DNA of 64,000 bases from the NCBI GenBank assembly GCA_023212645.1, contig JALBYC010000005.1:558001-622000 (forward strand). Direction: 5' to 3'. Below the pieces are notes generated by a model. The model was not told the origin of the DNA. It saw only the letters and a program-made list of their open reading frames with translations, and made no database searches. Source of the DNA: Farysia itapuensis (taxonomy: Eukaryota; Basidiomycota; Ustilaginomycetes; Ustilaginales; Ustilaginaceae). Of this stretch, positions 58,811-64,000 are shown piece after piece (the first letter of the stretch is position 1; each line of letters begins with the position of its first letter). The position numbers were made by a program, and so were the translations under genes.

Positions 58811-59949
58811 GAGTCGAGAAGAAACCCCGCTGAATTTGACTTTTGCCTCCACACTCTGGCATGTGTGTGTGTGTGTTACTTTTGGCACCACCATATTCTC
58901 AAGGTACATAGAGGCCGTTTTGGCTCACTTGCGTGATGGAGCAATCACAATGCTCATGTCCGTGTCGGTACGGAAAGCCCAGACAAGCTAAAGTTGCCAA
59001 TGCAAGGCTTGCTTCATGACGCGCGAGACTCCGTCGACGGACGCAAGTTTGATAACTGCTCAGCTCATGTGGCTCCATTTCCACACGGCGGTATTCGGCG
59101 ATTATCTACCACTCTTAATCTACCTTAACTTGCTTCAGTGGGATCGATGGCCAGGGCGGCGGGGATGGGTGGTCGATGATCGGCTTGGCTCCAAGGCCAG
59201 AGAGACCGACACGTGGATGTGGCCTCCTGGCCTGAGTCAGTCGTGTGATTTGAGCCAGTCTCTCTCTCTCTCTCTCTCGAGAAAGATATGAGATCCCAGA
59301 CGCGCGCCTAGTTGTGATTTCCTGTCGAATACCGCTCCCTCTCTGACCATCACGTTCATTCGCTCTCTGTAGTCACACCCACCCTCATGCTTTTGCATAC
59401 TTTGCACCCAAAATATGCCACCGCCCATCCGTGCCAAGCATTGATTCGCATGTGTCCGTGAGCCAAAGGATTCGGACTGGCACACTTGGCTACATTCATC
59501 CTGAGCGACCACCGTTGCCGTCTTACTTATATTTGGTGGCAAGACACCAGAGACTTTGTGCCCGCACCCTTGGCGCTGTTCTCCGTGCTTGGGTCTGCAC
59601 TGTTGTACAGCAGCACCTCATTGGCGGGACTGTGTGCATCCTCTCTCTCTCTCATCTCGGTCATCAGTGGCTAGTCGCGCTCCCTCTCTCTTTCTCTTTC
59701 TTCACTGCGCATATCACTTGGCCCGCATCGGAAGCTGAGCCGGCCACCATCGGACTCGTCAACCCCAAGCTTTGGCCGACAGTGGCCCGTGGACATCACA
59801 CTCACCTTCTTTTTTTTTTCTTTTCCTCGTCGGCCCTCCCTCTCTCTCATCACAAGAAGCTTACGCATCGTGTCTCTAATCTTAGCCACTCGACTCCATC
59901 ACGGCGGGGGTGCAGCAAACCCTTCTTCCACCCAACCACAAAAACAATC
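58811..59949. other. Long intergenic region with a pyrimidine-rich leader
   Basis: The 1139 bp between PTRHD1 and the coiled-coil gene holds CT microsatellite tracts (59261-59279 and 59641-59695) and a T-rich run near 59810-59822. The left part has GTGTGTGTGT near 58863-58876. Polypyrimidine stretches close to fungal start sites often mark the promoter and initiation zone. I see no tRNA or conserved ORF. Confidence 0.5.
59261..59279. repeat. (CT)n microsatellite
   Basis: About nine consecutive CT/TC dinucleotides, uninterrupted, in the long leader upstream of the coiled-coil gene. Confidence 0.9.
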
Positions 59950-61242
59950 ATGGACAAGAGCCGCGATTACGACGACAGACGCGCGCTGTCCGCAAGCACT
60001 TCTATCTCGAATGTCTCGGATCTCAAAGTCGGTCACACCAGCGACAACATGTCGAGTCATTCCTATCCACACAAGCACTACCACCCGCACCGCTATCCCG
60101 AAGAGCCCGTGCAGAGACACAGTCAGGACCCGTACCAAAATGCGATCGGCATCGACGCTCTGCAGACAGCGTTCAGTGCCAAGTTCTACGAGCTGACCAA
60201 CAAGTGCAAGAATTGGGAAAAGTATGCGGCCAAGCTTCGTGCGCAGCTGGAAGTGATGGAGGCGGAGAACAGGGTGCTGCAGGAGCAGAATAACCAGCTC
60301 GAGTCGGATAACGTCAGGCTGCACGCCGATTTGCGGCAGGCTCTCAACATGCGTGAGAGCCGGTTGAGCACACCAGATGACCGGCTTGCGCCGCCGGTAG
60401 CGGGCAAAGCTGCGCTACAGAGCAAGCGTCGCAGCACCGTATCGGGTGACCGAGCGCCTAGCCTCAGCTTGGCTCAGATCGTCAAAGGCGCGCTCACCGC
60501 TTCGGGTGTCGTCATACCCAACTCGAGCCCCCAGAGCAGATATGCATACGAGCAGTCCACGCGACTGAGCACCAGCGAGCTACACGATGCCGTCTCGTCC
60601 CGGCCCCCATCCCGTGCCACTTCTCGTGCAGCTTCTCGACTCAGTACCCAGTCCGGTGTACGTTCCCGCAGCCGCGCCGGCAGCGTTCAGGATGCCATCC
60701 CTGTCGCTGTGGAAGACGTTTTTTGTGACCAAACCACGTACAAGGCACATTCCACCGAAGGCTCCCCCATCGCATGCTCCCATCAGCTGGAGAAAGACTC
60801 GCAAGAAGCCAATGACGAAGTCGTGGCCGCTTCGCAACGCCTTATTGCGGCAACGGAGAAAATGGCACTGGTGCAGAAACAACAGCAAGAGGCGGCTGCT
60901 GCTGCTTTCAGCCCCTCTGCGCAATCCGACTCGTCCGCCTCTTCCAACAAAAGTCACGCAGGCTCCATGACGTTTGAGCGTAAGCTCTACATTCGCTTCC
61001 AGAACGAGCTGACCGAGGAGGAATTCTTCAAGTTTGAACGGTGTATACAGCGGTATGACTTTCTCGATATTCCACTGGAAGGACCAAAGGGACTCATTAC
61101 ACGCGTTAAGCGTCTCCTCCTCGTCTCGGATCCCGACTTGCGCAACAAACCTGACAAGCTCCGCATCCGTCAGCAGCTCGCTCGCGACTTTGACGGCATG
61201 GCTAAACACTTTGTCCAAGTTCAGATCCCTGCTCCCCAATAA
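59950..61242 (+). CDS. Unrecognised coiled-coil protein
   Basis: I do not recognise this 430-residue protein from ATG 59950 (MDKSRDYDDRRALSA). A His/Pro-rich region (SSHSYPHKHYHPHRYPEEP) precedes a clear coiled coil at about residues 75-135 (YELTNKCKNWEKYAAKLRAQ, MEAENRVLQEQNNQLES). A Ser/Arg-rich middle (PPSRATSRAASRLST) is followed by a second helix (LIAATEKMALVQKQQQEAA). The conserved-looking C-terminus reads MTFERKLYIRFQNELTEEEF and EGPKGLITRVKRLLL. This last block looks like a folded domain. An AATAAA lies about 146 bp past the stop codon. Confidence 0.65.
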   Translation: MDKSRDYDDRRALSASTSISNVSDLKVGHTSDNMSSHSYPHKHYHPHRYPEEPVQRHSQDPYQNAIGIDALQTAFSAKFYELTNKCKNWEKYAAKLRAQLEVMEAENRVLQEQNNQLESDNVRLHADLRQALNMRESRLSTPDDRLAPPVAGKAALQSKRRSTVSGDRAPSLSLAQIVKGALTASGVVIPNSSPQSRYAYEQSTRLSTSELHDAVSSRPPSRATSRAASRLSTQSGVRSRSRAGSVQDAIPVAVEDVFCDQTTYKAHSTEGSPIACSHQLEKDSQEANDEVVAASQRLIAATEKMALVQKQQQEAAAAAFSPSAQSDSSASSNKSHAGSMTFERKLYIRFQNELTEEEFFKFERCIQRYDFLDIPLEGPKGLITRVKRLLLVSDPDLRNKPDKLRIRQQLARDFDGMAKHFVQVQIPAPQ

Positions 61243-61387
61243 TCGAGAAACAAAAAAAAAGCTGCACCATCATTTTACGCCGAAACATTGTTGATACCTC
61301 AAAGAACTGTTGCTTCGGCCATAAACGCTGTGTGAAAATGTATCGTGTTACGAAGTTCATGTCGGCGTTGCTCGTCGACAACCACCA

Positions 61388-61393
61388 AATAAA
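61388..61393 (+). terminator. AATAAA polyadenylation-type signal
   Basis: AATAAA lies about 146 bp downstream of the coiled-coil gene stop codon, just before the opposing tRNA-Asn terminator. Confidence 0.4.
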
Positions 61394-61419
61394 AAGAGAT
61401 TAAAGTGCAGGGGGGCAAG

Positions 61420-61427
61420 AAAAAAAA
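61420..61427 (-). terminator. Pol III terminator of tRNA-Asn
   Basis: An A8 run on the plus strand (T8 on the transcribed strand) starts 8 bp beyond the tRNA 3' end. Confidence 0.75.
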
Positions 61428-61434
61428 CAATTTG

Positions 61435-61508
61435 CGACATCAGGCGGGCTCGAACCGCCGACCTTAGCATTAACAGTGCTACGCTCTAACCAACTGAGCT
61501 ATGACGCC
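61435..61508 (-). tRNA. tRNA-Asn(GTT)
   Basis: Read on the minus strand, GGCGTCA pairs with TGATGTC, the D arm is GCTCAGTTGGTTAGAGC, anticodon stem TAGCA pairs with TGCTA and encloses loop CTGTTAA (anticodon GTT), and the T arm is GGCGG-TTCGAGC-CCGCC with discriminator G. Length is 74 nt with no intron. A TATATG element lies about 35-40 bp upstream. Confidence 0.96.
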
Positions 61509-61542
61509 CGAATGCTTATGCTGCCTGCCCGCCGTTTGCATT

Positions 61543-61548
61543 CATATA
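61543..61548 (-). promoter_or_regulatory. TATA-like element upstream of tRNA-Asn
   Basis: TATATG on the minus strand lies 35-40 bp before the tRNA 5' end at 61508, similar in position to the elements at the other two tRNA genes here. Confidence 0.4.
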
Positions 61549-61766
61549 GCCTACGCGCGAACCTTGCACGAAAAATTCGTGGAAGAAGGTCGCAGGCGAA
61601 CACGAAGACGAAGGAGGCTTGCGGAAGCAAGACAGAAAAACATGGTATTTGGCAAAATGGGAGAGAGAGAGAGACGGATTGAGAAGATAAACAGGATGGA
61701 GGGCTACAAGTAGAGGGGGGAACAAGGGGGGAGAATCTATATGTAAGCCGTGTGTGAGGGGGAGAT

Positions 61767-62858
61767 TTACGTGCTGCCGTTGGTGGTTGGCTCGACTTTG
61801 GGGTCGGATGTGGGTGGGACGGCGGCCTGTTCGTGAGCTTGCTTCTTCTGCTGTTCCTCTTGACGGACTTTCTCGATAATCTGCTTGCCTTCCTCTGTGT
61901 TCCACGGACCGGCGTCGGAGAGGGAGCAGCCGCCGGGACAGCTGCAGGTGCCTCCAAGAGCTTCGGGCAGGTTCTCGGCAGGAATCTGCTCTAGCAACTC
62001 ATCCTTGTACTTGTGGCCCAAGATGCGGATCTTCTCCACGGTCACGGGGTCAAGCCAGCCCTTAATGACGGACCAGACCGTGGTAAAGATGTAGGGCGAG
62101 TTGATAATGTAAAACTTGCCCATGGTTTCGGGGTAGTAGTGCTGACCGATGTTGGAGGCTTGCTGGACGTAGGTGGAGACTTTCCAGAACTGCGAGATGC
62201 CGACGTTCTTGAGATCCATAATGGTGCACGACGTCTCGACCAGCTCGCCCTTGTGTGCAGAGCAGACGGGAAGACGTTCCCGCTGGAACTTTTCGTACTC
62301 TACCACGAGCTTCTGAATCTGTCGCTCCGGAGTTGTACTGGGGTACCAAATGTCAGTTTTCTTTCTCAAGCCAGGGCGACAGGGGCAAACTTACACTTGG
62401 TAGAGAGCCTTGAGATCGAGGTTGCCGAGCTGCTCAATGTAGATGGGCCGTCCGTCTTTGTCGGTCTTGTGGTAGTACTGGGGGTAGTACTTGTCGACGT
62501 CCTCCTTTTCGGGGTACTCGAACGACTCGTATAGCTGGTCGACTTTGAAGTCGACTCTCCACTTTTCCGCCTCGGTAAACATGGCCTCGGTGGCAGCGAG
62601 ATCCCACTTGCGGGCGCGGAGAAAGCGGCAGAGACAGGCGTCGTCGTGACGTTCAATGTTGTAGAGACCCTTTTCCTGGATGTTGGCACGGAACTTGTCG
62701 AGTGTCTGCTGCTGGTGTGCGTCGAGGTTGCCAGGTCTGCCCGAGGCAGGGGTGGCAGCGAGAGAGGCGGACGACATCTTTTCCTTTCGCGACGAGTCCT
62801 TCTTACTGCTGGGCTGCTTTGGATTGCTCTTGTCCTTGTCGTGGTGTTTGCGGAACAT
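61767..62858 (-). CDS. SEC14: SEC14-like phosphatidylinositol/phosphatidylcholine transfer protein
   Basis: Exon 1 (62858-62395) and exon 2 (62337-61767) are joined in phase 2 across a 57-nt intron (GTAAGT...CCCCAG), giving 344 residues. A Lys-rich N-terminus precedes the CRAL-TRIO N domain (DACLCRFLRARKWDL). The lipid-binding lobe includes GRPIYIEQLGNLDL, TTPERQ across the junction, CTIMDLKNVGISQFW, YYPETMGKFYIINSPYIFTT and GTCSCPGGCSLSDAGPW. All are close to yeast Sec14. It exchanges PI and PC and keeps Golgi secretion competent by stimulating PI4P synthesis. An Ala/Gln-rich tail follows. Confidence 0.95.
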
Positions 62859-63188
62859 TCGTCTCTTTACAACGTTACACCTGACTGGCTACGGTTGAGG
62901 AGAATGGCCACACGGGGGGGGTGGGAATGAGAATCACAATGATGACTTGGTGGGAAGAGGGGGCCATGACAGCACACTTTGCCTGCCTCGCTAAATTAAG
63001 AATGCAATTCACCCAAAAACACAGCTGGCTCCTCGCTCTGGTCTCTGGTCGATATGGTCGAATGGTCGCATTCGATCATCGTCGATCTGACATCTCAACT
63101 AGCGCACGTGACGAGCATTCCTTCACCCTCCACCATCAAGCCTTTGCGCCTCTACGCCTCTACGCCTCTGCGCCCCTCCTACTTCAAC
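62859..63188. promoter_or_regulatory. Divergent promoter between SEC14 and NAA10
   Basis: The 330 bp between start codons serves both genes. It holds a G-run (GGGGGGG at 62914-62920) and three tandem CTCTACGCCT-like copies near 63150-63172. No named site is assigned. Confidence 0.5.
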
Positions 63189-63777
63189 ATGAACATTCGC
63201 GAGGCAACAGTAAGTAGCCAGTACATCCGCATGAGCTGCTCTCGCTGACTAACAGCATGCAACAGGTGGACGATCTGCTGGGGATGCAGAATTGCAATCT
63301 GCACAATCTGCCAGAGAATTATACCTTACGATACTACCTATACCATGCTCTCACATGGCCACAACTCTCTTACGTTGCCGAGGATGAAAAGGGCCGCATC
63401 GTTGGCTACATTCTGGGCAAAATGGAAGAAGAACCTGCCGACGGGGTCCCGCACGGACATGTCACGAGCATCAGCGTGCTGCGCTCCTACCGTCGACTGG
63501 GCCTTGCCAACAAGCTGATGAAACAAAGCCGTATGTATTTCCCGCACAAGCTGACCGTAGAAAGCGGCTCTCACTGACATGATGACGCTTTGCCAACCTT
63601 GCAGAAGAGGCGATGCGCGATGTGTTTTCCGCCAAGTTCGTCTCCTTGCACGTGCGACAGACCAACAGGGCAGCCATTGGCCTGTACCGCGATACACTCG
63701 GCTTTGAGGTGCATGGCGTGGAAAAAGGCTACTACGCCGACGGAGAGGATGCGTTACATATGCGTCTCAACTTCTAG
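63189..63777 (+). CDS. ARD1: N-terminal acetyltransferase NatA catalytic subunit NAA10/ARD1
   Basis: Three exons: 63189-63209, 63266-63530 and 63605-63777. Introns of 56 and 74 nt (donors GTAAGT and GTATGT) yield 152 residues starting [18 protein letters not shown]. The GNAT fold reads [39 protein letters not shown], the acetyl-CoA loop region [40 protein letters not shown] and [16 protein letters not shown]. All match Naa10. With NAA15 it acetylates N-termini exposed after Met removal. The R-x-x-G-L-A acetyl-CoA motif is intact. Confidence 0.95.
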
Positions 63778-64000
63778 GCTCGTAACATTGCGTGTAGATT
63801 ACCTTGTGCTGTGTTGTGTGTTTGCATTGAGGGGATGGCCTTTTTGGCGTCAGGGTCTGGCTTGCTCGCTTGCTTGCTCTCAACTGTCAAATAAACGTCT
63901 GTGCTCACCACCACTTCCTCTCTCGCTTTTCCCTACCCGCTCATAGGCAATGCTCTCTTCGTCTTGACCGTCGTTGTAGATGCAGTCGCCTCCGCAGCGA

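Noticed and set aside
63778..64000. Possible 3' end of a minus-strand gene at the right edge
   Set aside because: Two minus-strand frames are open to the window edge over 20-40 codons and neither shows a recognisable motif, so I cannot choose a frame or support a gene.

Overview
The window looks like a compact, gene-dense basidiomycete nuclear chromosome segment, most probably from a smut fungus (Ustilaginales). That placement is inference from several things: short GT-AG introns of 56-80 nt with CTGAC-type branch sites, tightly packed genes on both strands with no operon logic, intron-containing nuclear tRNA genes, a Ty1/copia-type gag remnant, and serine/glutamine/alanine-rich low-complexity insertions in otherwise conserved proteins. 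I count 41 protein-coding genes, one truncated retrotransposon gag ORF and three tRNA genes. Most genes are housekeeping; no biosynthetic cluster, CRISPR array or prokaryote-like system is visible.

Layout, left to right. 0.2-7.5 kb: VID27, the splicing factor ISY1, ribosomal protein eL18 and a divergent transformer-2-like SR protein (both with an intron directly after ATG), and the diphthamide J-protein DPH4. 7.8-10.6 kb: the two subunits of mitochondrial NAD-isocitrate dehydrogenase (IDH2 and IDH1) head to head, with an inverted CCAAT pair in the exact middle of the shared promoter. 10.8-20.9 kb: RTP1/TANGO6, a CoA-type Nudix hydrolase, the ESCRT-I subunit VPS37, an orphan membrane protein, glutaryl-CoA dehydrogenase and SVP26. 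21-25.6 kb: the helicase DBP8, then the only mobile or accessory stretch (copia gag fragment, tRNA-Tyr, an orphan gene with its own TATA box).

25.6-38.4 kb: the COMPASS subunit BRE2/ASH2, tRNA-Leu, mitoribosomal mL41, ARB1, MOB2, a class I histone deacetylase, an ELYS-domain nucleoporin-like protein, a DUF3237 protein and a hydrophilic orphan. 38.7-46.8 kb: the AMPK gamma subunit SNF4, F-box protein GRR1 and a REB1-like Myb protein. 46.9-58.8 kb: a small acidic protein, ARPC3, TMEM70-like, EFM7-like methyltransferase, TIM50, DDI1, epsilon-COP, a POF1-like nucleotidyltransferase, an orphan, eIF3m, the TRAPP subunit TRS23 and PTRHD1. 59-64 kb: a coiled-coil orphan behind a pyrimidine-rich leader, tRNA-Asn, SEC14 and the NatA catalytic subunit NAA10.

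Genes mostly alternate as divergent pairs sharing 120-460 bp promoters and convergent pairs whose stop codons lie only 23-80 bp apart. Functional pairing is clear for IDH1/IDH2 and suggestive for SNF4/GRR1 (glucose signalling). All three tRNA genes carry a TATA-like element about 30-40 bp upstream of the mature 5' end.
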